A DNA stretch of 42,546 bases from Actinospica acidithermotolerans (lineage in GTDB: Bacteria; Actinomycetota; Actinomycetes; Streptomycetales; Catenulisporaceae): the NCBI RefSeq assembly GCF_018139625.1, contig NZ_JAGSOH010000065.1, positions 1-42,546 of the forward strand, given 5' to 3'. Under the pieces are notes generated by a model, which saw nothing but the letters and a program-made list of their open reading frames with translations, was not told where the DNA came from and ran no database searches. How positions within the stretch are numbered: position 1 is the stretch's first letter; each line of letters begins with the position of its first letter. This document shows, piece by piece, positions 33,101-40,318 of the stretch. A program made the translations under genes and the position numbers.

Positions 33101-33364
33101 CAGGTCCCGGGCGGTGAATCTCTCGTAGCGCTTGGCCTGGTAGACGGTGGCGGGCTGCGCGTCGAAGAACGCCGCGACGTCGATGCCGTGCTGCTGCTGT
33201 CCGGGTCGTCCGTATCGCCGGGCTTCGCGGGCCTGCTCGACCTCGCGGGCGAGGGCGACCACCAGACACTCCACCGCCTCCCACGACAGATCGCCCAGGT
33301 TGAGCTGCAAGGGGGCGGTCGTCGTCAACGGCGCAGGCGGTCGCAGCTGCAGGGCGCCGGCCAC
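30131..33364 (-). CDS. Mrr-type nuclease fused to STAND/NACHT NTPase, candidate defence protein
   Basis: A 1077-residue protein from GTG 33364, the furthest standard start in this frame; the frame stays open 72 bases further without one, so the N terminus is uncertain. Residues 25-115 are an Mrr-like restriction endonuclease fold: WEAVECLV helix, QQHGIDV (Asp62) and VYQAKRY (Gln76-Lys78). Residues about 205-450 are a STAND/NACHT NTPase with P-loop GVSGAGKT at 235-242 and Walker B ILLADGLNE at 302-310. The remaining 600 residues are alpha-helical repeats, presumably the sensor. The layout matches Avs4-like antiphage proteins, in which ligand binding drives assembly and DNA degradation. Function here is inference from architecture. 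Confidence 0.75.
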   Translation of the reverse strand: MAGALQLRPPAPLTTTAPLQLNLGDLSWEAVECLVVALAREVEQAREARRYGRPGQQQHGIDVAAFFDAQPATVYQAKRYERFTARDLRNAVSAFATGMRPYDASRLVIVTTADIADTRIEDELEAQRAAHPDLRIDLWGRAQLSDTLLERPDLVRRFFGEETMRIFCRPLGAADAPGPAAGEAEAYREGVAARLGGRLPETVSLDIVVDDTGEVIASSALSAWMSPGRHTSLRGVSGAGKTHVLSRLAIDLATAGWLPIVVSASFYEGGLEDLLDDAVAPFTRLSASVLAQAARRDGRALILLADGLNECPADQRPRLNHQLSAWCAREDATLVTTSADRGPGPVRKAAELTLQAPGAEQRRALTHLYGADATDDRFDAFTTPFELSLAAQLARELPEGAGLAVLLDCFVRHQTNTTGHGGSVRQVLRRWATAMDERLVNWLPLAEAERLAHTADRGSVRETDLALNSALVVSDRHRVSFRHELLARFLVAEALRWQIQAPAQLALELTRQHHKDLARLVLPLEHDPDRVLGLLVHLHDHHLFEQGLLGRLGASALQALGGEAHRLLGLATETAEETAVTLDPESGQYAAEPARAWSSYEIAMFIAVGAAARHGLFFRELVALVRATGAACERAAAPAQHSAGAVTAYVLLKLHRSSENRLPADWLVHEMSAHRGSSPGPIGALERATSADLARLLEQCTATSVSELLVLCILVRHDDEPRAAALVPRILALAWESGVADLQIQALDAACHMSSVAEPETYEAVIDVLDGLYSSDPFVSTALGDALRVYGRIASPYSTETISIEIADVLARPDAPDAPERASGLVCGQFEDIIAAPCTEAVEALSGTDRMRLYALAVRAKLVDNFTAMLMDHLLSGGDGAALPAFVYWAGRLDIDALFAVDEVGCHLRGIVGCAALTETPPDLLTAHSGPDAEAWRCYGEIVFWLNRPDLTPEQRAGRGTAALDRLTTSLLDAATDPLQAFYWASFDYRDSPMRQLLRTFPAEMRHILTHGLGHRDRITSLFRDPISGLSNDPLIALLGMVGDHSTIALLEPLREDRIYGRDAAHAVRELKERLTA

Positions 33365-33461
33365 CAGGGGATGATCAGGGCCGAGCAGCTCCCCGTCATC
33401 AGCGACGGCTTCCTCGGTCGTGATGGCAGCTCATCCTCTCCGTCACGCAGCGGGCCTTCTC

Positions 33462-33485
33462 GACGGTCGGCCTTGACCGACCGTC
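33462..33485 (-). terminator. Hairpin between the cysteine-rich gene and the STAND gene
   Basis: GACGGTCGG (33462-33470) and CCGACCGTC (33477-33485) form a perfect 9-bp stem around six bases, about 70 bases after the stop of the minus-strand cysteine-rich gene and about 100 bases before the STAND gene start. It could end the first transcript or regulate the second. Nothing else was seen in 33365-33556. Confidence 0.45.
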
Positions 33486-33556
33486 CCGGCCGGGCTCCGG
33501 CCTCGACACTACCGAACGCTCCTGAGACCGCGTCAGCCCGAGGCCCGCGCCGCGCA

Positions 33557-33934
33557 TCATCCGTATCTCGGGCCGTCCGGCCGACAGCCGCCTCCTTCGC
33601 GTGCCAGCCGATCGTGCCGTGCGGAGGACGGCTCCAGCCCGAACGGCACCCGCGTGCACGCGTCGCACAGCCCGCGCGCGGTCAGCCGGTCCCACGCCTC
33701 GGCAGCGAACGGCTGCCCGGTGAGCAGACGGCCGGTAAGCACCAGGTCGGCGAACCCCTCCTTGACCTCAGCAGCCGTAAGGTGCTGATAGTCCGGCGTC
33801 AGCGCCCAGTCGGGTGGCAGCCCGGTGCCCGGGTCGACCCCGATGGTCGTCACGCACCGCACGCACGCCCGCGCCCTCGTTCCGCACCAGTAGCAGGCGA
33901 ATTCCGCGACCTCGCGCGGCGTGTCATCGGGCAT
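33557..33934 (-). CDS. Cysteine-rich small protein, probable zinc-binding
   Basis: The 125-residue product is taken from ATG 33934, which has GGAG about ten bases upstream; ATG 33955 is the alternative and has no ribosome site. Counting from 33934, cysteines lie at 14, 17, 24, 27, 90 and 93, as three CxxC pairs, which suggests zinc binding. No family was recognised. There is no signal peptide. It lies 105 bases downstream of the relaxase-like gene on the same strand and may be cotranscribed with it. Confidence 0.6.
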   Translation of the reverse strand: MPDDTPREVAEFACYWCGTRARACVRCVTTIGVDPGTGLPPDWALTPDYQHLTAAEVKEGFADLVLTGRLLTGQPFAAEAWDRLTARGLCDACTRVPFGLEPSSARHDRLAREGGGCRPDGPRYG

Positions 33935-34059
33935 CGGCGGTGAACTCCATTTCATGCCGGGCAGACCGGCGCGGGGCGCGCAACCGGCTCAGTGCTCATG
34001 ATCCCGTAGGCCGGTGGGAGGCGCTTCCGCGGGTCGTAAGAATTCGAGGGCGACCGCCG

Positions 34060-34662
34060 TCAATCGCTGATGACGATCTGCTCAAGGCCGATCGTGCATC
34101 GGCTTCCGCGGAACGCCTTGATGTGCGCGTCGTCGATGCCGGCGACCTCGCGCCGGTCCGAGCCGGGTCGCGTCGCCATCGCGACACCGACGGTGCGGTG
34201 CAGCTCGACCTCAAGTGTGGCGTCGTAGATTGCGTGAACCGCCGGACGTACCGCATCCACCCCGCCGCGGTACACCGGCAGTTCGCGGCCTGCCGGGCCG
34301 GTTGCCATAAGGTCCATGATCAGATGAGTGTGAAGGTGGGGGTCGCCGGTTTCCCGCTCGGCCGCGATGTGGTCGAGCGCTCGCAGATGCAGCGTCGCGT
34401 CGAGGTAGGCGGCGCCGTCGCGGACGTAACCGGCTTCCTTCTGCAGGTAGTTGAAGGCCGCCTCGATCGCGACGGTGTGCGCCATCCTTGTCTGGAAGAC
34501 ACCGTCCTGCCGGCCCGCGCTCAGATAGCTGGCGAGCAGGACCGAGACGCTCTTCGGTGCCGCGATCATCAGGTCCAGGTGACGGCCCCTAGCAAATAGG
34601 GGCAGGTCAGCCTCGCGGATGGCCTGCACATCGGGCGTGGGATGGGTTGGGCTGGCACCCAT
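34060..34662 (-). CDS. Stand-alone TrwC/MobF-like relaxase fragment
   Basis: A 200-residue protein from ATG 34662, with GAGGGGG just upstream and TAGAAT (34703-34698) as its probable -10. It matches the middle of the TrwC/MobF relaxase domain: HLDLMIAAPKSVSV (28-41), a helix with MAHTVAIEAAFNYLQKEAG, then His98 and GDPHLHTHLIM (His109, His111, His113), the metal-binding histidine triad, and an AIYDATLEVELHR helix with an FRGSR motif near the end. The N-terminal nicking Tyr region and the C-terminal helicase of full relaxases are missing. It may be a decayed relaxase or a small adapted protein; the intact promoter and ribosome site favour the second. Confidence 0.65.
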   Translation of the reverse strand: MGASPTHPTPDVQAIREADLPLFARGRHLDLMIAAPKSVSVLLASYLSAGRQDGVFQTRMAHTVAIEAAFNYLQKEAGYVRDGAAYLDATLHLRALDHIAAERETGDPHLHTHLIMDLMATGPAGRELPVYRGGVDAVRPAVHAIYDATLEVELHRTVGVAMATRPGSDRREVAGIDDAHIKAFRGSRCTIGLEQIVISD

Positions 34663-34697
34663 GATCCCCCTCGGGTAGGGATGAGGTCAGTCCGCTG

Positions 34698-34703
34698 ATT
34701 CTA
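34698..34703 (-). promoter_or_regulatory. Predicted -10 element for the relaxase-like gene
   Basis: TAGAAT reads on the minus strand (34703-34698), a near-consensus -10 about 36 bases upstream of ATG 34662. No good -35 hexamer was identified. It makes independent expression of the relaxase-like gene plausible. Confidence 0.45.
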
Positions 34704-34834
34704 TGCCCCGGGTGCACTCACCCTGCGGGTTCCGGGTAGGCGCCACAGCTGGGCTGACACGCCGGACCCCCACAGCGAGAGCGCGCCGCCCGCAGGCCAG
34801 CGGCGAGTCCGGACCGCTCACGCCGTTGCCGAAC

Positions 34835-37800
34835 CTACAGCGTGACACTGGCCGTGCGCCTGTCCAACATCTCCTCTAACAATGCCTTTGTCTCATCCTG
34901 CATACTCATGCCAGCATCGTCCAACCTGGCCTGAAGGACGGTGCAGAGCCTGTCGAGTTCGCGTTGATCGCCCATCCGATACACGGCCTCGAATCGGAGG
35001 CGGAACAAGATCTCGTGCTCGGGCCCGATCCCCATGCCCCAGGCCGCGATCGTCGCCGCCGCCATCCAGTCACCCTCGGCCATCCGAATCCTGGCCAGGT
35101 GCCGGACAGAGTCGACGATCTCGGACACCGCCTTCTGGAGCGCCGGTTCGGCCCATCCGTAGCGTTTGGACTCGGCGCCGGCAAACGGACGACCGCGCAC
35201 GAGGGCGAGTCCTGCCTCGAAACTCGCAGCGGCCTGCTCGATGGCACCGTCCGCACGCGCGCGGAGGGCGGCCTGATAGTGCTCTTCGAACTCGAGCAGG
35301 TCGCATTCGACGCCTGGCGCCAGACGGTAGCCGCCGTGCGCATTCGGGAAGTACGGTTTGCCGGCATCGTCGCGCCCGAGCCAGTGACGCAGCTTGTTCA
35401 CCGACGTGTCCTTGTTCCCCTGTGTCGTGCCGTTCGGCCAGACCGCCTCCACCAGATGGGTGGCGGTGGAGTCCCGATTGAGCACGATGAACGCTGCGAG
35501 TTCGCGAAGCCGCGACGCCCGGGAGGGCTCGACGCTGCCGCGCGCTCCGACAAGCTCGATCGGACCGAGCAGCAGCACACGGGGGGCGGCGGACACCGGC
35601 CGCGCGGTGGCGTGGGCCGGGGCGGCGCCGGGGAACGGCGCCAGCCGCCCGGTCGCGCGCGTCTTTCCGGCCGGGGCGAGGAGCGCTGGCTCCTGCGGAG
35701 TGTCGAGGGCCTTCGTCTCGAGCGTCTCCCTCTCGAAGGTGCCGACTTCGAGCCCGTCGACGTAGTACTCGGGGTCAGCGATCCACTCGTCGTCCACGTC
35801 CGCTGGTTCTTCGGCCGCCTCCGCGCCCGATCGCGGTGGTGCGACCCATTGCGGGTCCGGCGTCGACTCCAGATCGCCGCTGGTGTCGAGGTGCTCGATC
35901 AACTGCGCGTAGAGGTCGTCGGTCAGGTACTGGCCCTGAACGGAGATGCCGGTCGGCGCGAGGATCTCGGGCGCGCCGGTGGCCGGAAGCACCCACGCCG
36001 CGCCGACCACGGGAAGCGGCGCGGCGGTGACCACGGCTGCGCACACGGCCGGGGCGGCCGCGAGCAGGCGGCTCAAGCGTTCGGATTGCGCCGGTGTGGG
36101 TTCCTCGGCGCTGATGAGCACGTGAGCGACCGGTGCGTCGACGTGCCCGGCGACGCGTGCTGCGCGTACGTTCGGCGCGCCGGATGCGTCGAGCCGCCCG
36201 GCGGCGAACTCGATCCCGTCGGCGAGCGCGTCGATCGACGTGTCGAGGTCGGCGGCGAGGTTGAGGGAGGCGGGCAGGCCGGCTGAGGCGAGCTCCGCGC
36301 CGACCCCGACCAGGGTGACGGTGAGCTGGTCGGCCGAGATCTGGCCGAGCAGTTCGAGGGCGATCGCGCGCAGCGCGCCGAGGCTGGCCGGGCCTGGAAC
36401 GGCGAGCGAGCGGATGGACTCGAGGTCCACCAGGATCGCCCGGCCGTGTTCGTCGTGGCCCGCGGTGACCAGCGCCGGATAGGGCGCGCGGACCTCCGCG
36501 AGTGCGGCGGGCGCCGGGAGTTCGCAGGTGCGCGGGCATACCCACCAGTCCTCGGCCGCCGCGAACGGCGCGACCGGATCGGTCGGTTGGGCGGGCTGTA
36601 TATAGAGTGCGTCGGCTCCGAGCGAGACGACGCGGAGGTCGGGCAGTTCGCGACCGGTGGCGGCCGCGTTGGCGGCGGCCGCGCGCAGGACCTGGCTTAG
36701 CCATGCCCCGGTCTGCTCGTCGTTGCCGGAGCGCAGCTGCATCTCGAAGGTTGTCGGGAGCGGTCCGCTGCCGGGCAGCTTGATGTACTCCCCTTCTCTC
36801 CGGGCCCGTTGTTGGCGGCGGCGGCGTAAGTCGAGGGCGGTGACCGCGGCCGCCGCGGCCAGGCCGCCGATGCCGAGCAGCTCCCAGATCGCGCGCTGTC
36901 CGGAGACCTCGGCCGCGGCGACGCCCGCGCGCGCGGGTACGTGCGTCGGGTCCGCCGACGCCGGGGTCCGGGCGGCGCCGTCTGTTGCGGCAGGCCTCGG
37001 CGCAGCCGGGCCGGTGGAGGCGGACGGCGACGGGCTCGCGGTCACCGCGGTAGACGGCTGGGTGCCGGTGTGACCGGTGGCGCCGGAGGGGGCGGTGCTC
37101 TTCGAACTCGTGCCGGTCTTCGTCGCGGCGCTCCTGCCGGTGGCGGGGCTCGCCGGGCGGGCGCCGGCCGCGGGCGCGGACGCCGTGGCCTGGCCGGGCA
37201 GCGCGGGGATCTCGAGCACCTGGCCGGGGTAGATCAGGTCGGGGTTGTGGACCGTGGTGCGGTTCGCGTCGTAGATCAGAGGCCAGTCGGCGGGGTCGTG
37301 GTACTCGGTGCCGGCGATACCGGTCAAGGTGTTGCCGGCCACGACGGTGTAGGCGGTGGCGTGCGGTTGAGTACCGGGATGGGCGGTGGCCAGCGGACAG
37401 CCAGCCGCGTCGGCCGGGACGATCAGATGCCAGCCGGGCTGGATGAGGGAGCGCTCGGTCAGCGCCCGCCCGTCCGGCTGGGTTCGTCCGTGGTTGAGCT
37501 GGTAGATCTCGCCGTAGCGGGACCCGTCCCCGAGGCACTCCTCGGCGATGCGCCAGAGGCTGTCGGTCTGCGCGACGGTGTAGTAGCGGGCGCCGACCGG
37601 GATCCCCGCGACGCTCGATGCGGCGGGAGCATCGGACTCGGTGCTCGTGCTGTCGGCGGCTCGCGCGGTTCGCGCCGAGGTGGGCCTGGCCGGGGCGGCC
37701 GCCACGGTGTGGTGCCGGGTGGGGGCGGCGCTCGCGTGTGCGGCGGTGGCCGCGCTGGCGCTCGGCAGGATCGCGGCGGAGGCGGTCGTGAGCAGCAGGG

Positions 37801-38155
37801 CGAGGGCGACGAGCCGGCCGGCGAGTGATCCGGAGGGGCCGGTGAGCGCAAGATGCCTCCCGCGCCCGGGCTGCCGTGTCCCGTGCGCCTGGTGGCGGCG
37901 CGGCCACTGGTAGCGGACCTCGGCGGCGACGGCGAGGGCGAACTGGAGCCAGGCGATCCACAGCAGCACGGCCACGCATCGGGCGATCGCGTCCAGGGTC
38001 ATCGGGTGGTTGAGGTCCGAGGCGCCCGGCAGGGTGTGCGGGAGCGGGTTGTGCTGCCAGTAGACGAGCCCGGCGGGCACGCCGAGCACCAGGATCGCGA
38101 GGCTCGCGGTCGCGGCCAGGCCGGCGGCCAGGCGCAGCAGGGGTCGTGTGCGCAT
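34835..38155 (-). CDS. Membrane-bound LysM protein with SARP-like winged helix and BTAD domain
   Basis: The 1106-residue protein starts at ATG 38155 with GGGGAG upstream. It has membrane helices at about 7-31, 57-80 and 111-133, two LysM domains (191-247 and 268-317) and a long Ser/Thr/Pro/Ala linker, then another helix near 427-447. The cytoplasmic C-terminal part ends in an OmpR/SARP-type winged helix (about 860-950) and a bacterial transcriptional activator domain (about 955-1095). LysM domains bind peptidoglycan or chitin-like glycans, so it may report wall state to DNA. Similar LysM-BTAD proteins accompany Tad loci in Streptomyces relatives. Codon 1093 (34879-34877) is TTA. It lies three bases after the last tad gene stop. 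Confidence 0.85.
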   Translation of the reverse strand: MRTRPLLRLAAGLAATASLAILVLGVPAGLVYWQHNPLPHTLPGASDLNHPMTLDAIARCVAVLLWIAWLQFALAVAAEVRYQWPRRHQAHGTRQPGRGRHLALTGPSGSLAGRLVALALLLTTASAAILPSASAATAAHASAAPTRHHTVAAAPARPTSARTARAADSTSTESDAPAASSVAGIPVGARYYTVAQTDSLWRIAEECLGDGSRYGEIYQLNHGRTQPDGRALTERSLIQPGWHLIVPADAAGCPLATAHPGTQPHATAYTVVAGNTLTGIAGTEYHDPADWPLIYDANRTTVHNPDLIYPGQVLEIPALPGQATASAPAAGARPASPATGRSAATKTGTSSKSTAPSGATGHTGTQPSTAVTASPSPSASTGPAAPRPAATDGAARTPASADPTHVPARAGVAAAEVSGQRAIWELLGIGGLAAAAAVTALDLRRRRQQRARREGEYIKLPGSGPLPTTFEMQLRSGNDEQTGAWLSQVLRAAAANAAATGRELPDLRVVSLGADALYIQPAQPTDPVAPFAAAEDWWVCPRTCELPAPAALAEVRAPYPALVTAGHDEHGRAILVDLESIRSLAVPGPASLGALRAIALELLGQISADQLTVTLVGVGAELASAGLPASLNLAADLDTSIDALADGIEFAAGRLDASGAPNVRAARVAGHVDAPVAHVLISAEEPTPAQSERLSRLLAAAPAVCAAVVTAAPLPVVGAAWVLPATGAPEILAPTGISVQGQYLTDDLYAQLIEHLDTSGDLESTPDPQWVAPPRSGAEAAEEPADVDDEWIADPEYYVDGLEVGTFERETLETKALDTPQEPALLAPAGKTRATGRLAPFPGAAPAHATARPVSAAPRVLLLGPIELVGARGSVEPSRASRLRELAAFIVLNRDSTATHLVEAVWPNGTTQGNKDTSVNKLRHWLGRDDAGKPYFPNAHGGYRLAPGVECDLLEFEEHYQAALRARADGAIEQAAASFEAGLALVRGRPFAGAESKRYGWAEPALQKAVSEIVDSVRHLARIRMAEGDWMAAATIAAWGMGIGPEHEILFRLRFEAVYRMGDQRELDRLCTVLQARLDDAGMSMQDETKALLEEMLDRRTASVTL

Positions 38156-38158
38156 CGG

Positions 38159-38614
38159 TCAGCTCCCCGAGGTGATGCCGGCGGCGAGGTGGGCGACCGC
38201 TGTGGCGCGCGCGGTGAAGGTGAGGTTCACGTCGAGCAGGCCGAGCAGGATCGGGTGGTAGGTGATCGAGACCGAGACGGTCACATCCCGCCCCGCCACG
38301 GTGCACGCGGTCACGGTGCCCTGGCCGTAGGCGGCGAGGACCTGGTCGGCGTCGCTCCAGCAGTTCCCGGCGTTGATCGTGATGGTTCCGGAGCGCAGGC
38401 CCGCGGCCGAGACGTCCTCGGCGACCTTGCGGGCGGCCTGCCCCGCCTCGTTCGCGGCCTGCTGGCGCATCTCCAGGCTGTTGCCGCCGTCGATGACCAG
38501 GCCGGCCACGATCAGCACGATGAGCGTGAAGAAGATCAGGAACACGGCGCCCGAGCCGCGCTCGGGATCCTGCGCCCGCAGATACCTGATCCGCGCCCTG
38601 ACACGGGTGATCAT
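38159..38614 (-). CDS. TadE/TadG-like pseudopilin 3
   Basis: The 151-residue protein starts at ATG 38614, overlapping the upstream stop (ATGA). After a basic N terminus, residues 20-48 are GSGAVFLIFFTLIVLIVAG, a type-IV-pilin-like hydrophobic helix preceded by a Gly-Ser-Gly site, then a helical spine (MRQQAANEAGQAARKVAEDV) and a beta-rich head. This is the pattern of TadE/TadG minor pseudopilins, thought to be processed by a Tad prepilin peptidase and exported through the Tad machine. Such a peptidase and the major Flp pilin are not in the window. Two cysteines in the head could form a disulphide. Confidence 0.75.
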   Translation of the reverse strand: MITRVRARIRYLRAQDPERGSGAVFLIFFTLIVLIVAGLVIDGGNSLEMRQQAANEAGQAARKVAEDVSAAGLRSGTITINAGNCWSDADQVLAAYGQGTVTACTVAGRDVTVSVSITYHPILLGLLDVNLTFTARATAVAHLAAGITSGS

Positions 38615-39027
38615 GACAGGCCGCGCAGCGGGTCGATGGGCGAGACCCCGACCGCGTGCAGGTCGACGTCGGGGGGCACCCCGGGCACTCCCAGCAGCCC
38701 GACGGCGCAGCTGACGTGGACCACGAAGTCGCCGCCCGGGGCGAAGGATGCCGCCGGCGGCCAGTTCGGGTCCGGCCCGCCGACGCACTCGGTCCCGAGG
38801 TCCTCGGCCAGCACCTGGCGGGCCGCGGCGACGGCGGCCGGGTAGGAGCGCTGCAGCGATCCGGCGCGGGCCGCGGCGTCGGCCGCGTTCTCCAGGTCGC
38901 TGCGCGCGGTCACCGCCCGGGCGAAGGCGACCATGAGCAGGATGACCACGGCGATGGCCGGGGCGATGATGACGACCTCGACGCTGCTGAACCCCTCCTC
39001 GCCGCGTCGGCGCCGGACGGCGCTCAT
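38611..39027 (-). CDS. TadE-like pseudopilin 2
   Basis: The 138-residue protein starts at ATG 39027, overlapping the upstream stop by 4 bp (ATGA). Residues 8-38 read GEEGFSSVEVVIIAPAIAVVI, a prepilin-like Gly-Phe-Ser-Ser-Val-Glu start with a hydrophobic helix and a Glu at the +5-like position, the TadE signature. A helical spine (ARSDLENAADAAARAGSL) follows, then a head with two cysteines about 50 residues apart. It is one of three tandem TadE-like genes; each has a different head, suggesting different positions in the pilus or its tip. Confidence 0.8.
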   Translation of the reverse strand: MSAVRRRRGEEGFSSVEVVIIAPAIAVVILLMVAFARAVTARSDLENAADAAARAGSLQRSYPAAVAAARQVLAEDLGTECVGGPDPNWPPAASFAPGGDFVVHVSCAVGLLGVPGVPPDVDLHAVGVSPIDPLRGLS

Positions 39028-39434
39028 GGGGTGGTCCAGGTCTCGACCGGCCCGGACGCGCTGGCGCTGACCGCGGTCAGGAACGGGAAGAGGATCTCGG
39101 GGACGTGGGCGGTGACCGTGACGGTGACGGTGGTCCCTGATTGGCTGGGGGCGGCCGCCGGGTCCTGGAGCAGGTCGGGGGCGAGCTGGCGGCACTGGCC
39201 GAGGGCGGCTTGGCGCGCGTCGTCGTACCAGTGGGCGCGGTCGCCGACGTACTCGTCCTGCGCGGTCAGCGCGCCGGCCTGGGCGGCGGACTGGGCGACG
39301 TGCTCGGCCCACAGATACATCCCGGCCTGGAGGGCGAAGGCGAGCAGGCCGAAGAAGAGCGGGACCCAGAGGACGAATTCGACCACGCTGTAGCCGGCCT
39401 CGCGATCCTGGGCTCGCCGTGCCCGCCTGTTCAC
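39024..39434 (-). CDS. TadE-like pseudopilin 1
   Basis: The 136-residue protein starts at GTG 39434, overlapping the tadC stop (GTGA). Residues 12-36 are REAGYSVVEFVLWVPLFFGLLAF in short, that is a Gly-Tyr-Ser-Val-Val-Glu prepilin-like motif followed by a hydrophobic helix, then QSAAQAGALTAQDEYVG as a helical spine and a beta-rich head. It is the first of three tandem TadE/TadG-like genes and directly follows the two TadBC membrane genes, the usual order in actinobacterial Tad loci. Confidence 0.8.
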   Translation of the reverse strand: MNRRARRAQDREAGYSVVEFVLWVPLFFGLLAFALQAGMYLWAEHVAQSAAQAGALTAQDEYVGDRAHWYDDARQAALGQCRQLAPDLLQDPAAAPSQSGTTVTVTVTAHVPEILFPFLTAVSASASGPVETWTTP

Positions 39435-40318
39435 AGCCCCGCCAATCGCGTCAAGGCCGGGTAGAGCAGATACGCCAGGAACCCGAGGGCCAGGAGCATC
39501 TGGGCGAGCAGCATCGACTGGGTGCCCCCGCCGGCGCTCTCCTCGATCTCCGCCTCGCGCCGCTCCCGCAGCGTCGCGGCGCGTTCCTTGAGGGTGTCTT
39601 TCACCTTCGCGCCCTGGCCGGCGACGTTCTCCAGCATCGCCGCGAGCTCGACGAGCTCCTCCACCCCGATCTGCTCGCCGAGCAGCCCGAGCGCGGCCCA
39701 GGGGGTGATGCCGGTCAGCCGGGCCGAGGCGACGGCCGCGCTCAGGCGCTCGAGCGCGGGGCCGCCCCCGACCTGCGCGGCGGCGGCCAGCGCCTCCGGC
39801 ACGCCGCGCCCGCCCTCCAGATTCAGGGAGACCAGGTCGAGGTAGACCCCGACCACGCGGCGGAAGTCCGCCCTCTGCCGCCTCGCCTGGCTGCGCACGT
39901 CCTGGTCCGGGGCGAAGAAGAGCACGGCGGCGAGCAGCAGGCTGCCCCACGCCGGGGCCTGCGGGCTCAGGTGCATGCCGAGGAGGTAGGCCAGCGCCCA
40001 GAAGCACGGCGCGAGCACGACTCCGAGCCCCGCCAGAAGGACCTTGGTGGCGAGCATCGCCTCGAGGTCGCGTCCGAGCAGCGCGAGGTCCTTGCGGACC
40101 GAGCGCAGCTGGATGCCGCGGGCCGCGAGGATCCCTGCGATGCGGGCGCCGAGCGCGCCGCGCCATCCGGCGGCCGCCGGGCGCGGCGCGGTGACGCTCG
40201 AGCGCTGGATGTCGAGTGCCGCGAGGATCTCGGCGGCGCTGGCCTTGCGCGGAAGGAGCGCGTAGACCGCTGCGCACAGGCACAGCCCGGCGACGGACCC
40301 GAGGACCAGGTAGATCAC
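39431..40318 (-). CDS. tadC: TadC, type II secretion F-like membrane platform protein
   Basis: The 295-residue protein starts at GTG 40318, overlapping the tadB stop (GTGA). It has the GspF/T2SSF layout: helix near the N terminus, a cytoplasmic basic stretch, two membrane helices around 95-145, the T2SSF domain from about 160 to 265 (RRVVGVYLDLVSLNLEGG and AALGLLGEQIGVEELVELA), and a final membrane helix (MLLAQMLLALGFLAYLLYPAL). Together with TadB it forms the inner-membrane platform on which the TadA ATPase acts. Charged pairs in the T2SSF domain are intact. Confidence 0.85.
   Translation of the reverse strand: MIYLVLGSVAGLCLCAAVYALLPRKASAAEILAALDIQRSSVTAPRPAAAGWRGALGARIAGILAARGIQLRSVRKDLALLGRDLEAMLATKVLLAGLGVVLAPCFWALAYLLGMHLSPQAPAWGSLLLAAVLFFAPDQDVRSQARRQRADFRRVVGVYLDLVSLNLEGGRGVPEALAAAAQVGGGPALERLSAAVASARLTGITPWAALGLLGEQIGVEELVELAAMLENVAGQGAKVKDTLKERAATLRERREAEIEESAGGGTQSMLLAQMLLALGFLAYLLYPALTRLAGL

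Noticed and set aside
33365-33436. N-terminal extension of the Mrr-STAND protein
   Set aside because: The frame is open for 72 bases beyond GTG 33364 but has no ATG, GTG or TTG, so an extension would need a very rare start codon.
35775-38306. 843-codon minus-strand frame overlapping the LysM-BTAD gene
   Set aside because: Arg/Pro-rich shadow of a gene with clear LysM and BTAD domains in the other frame.
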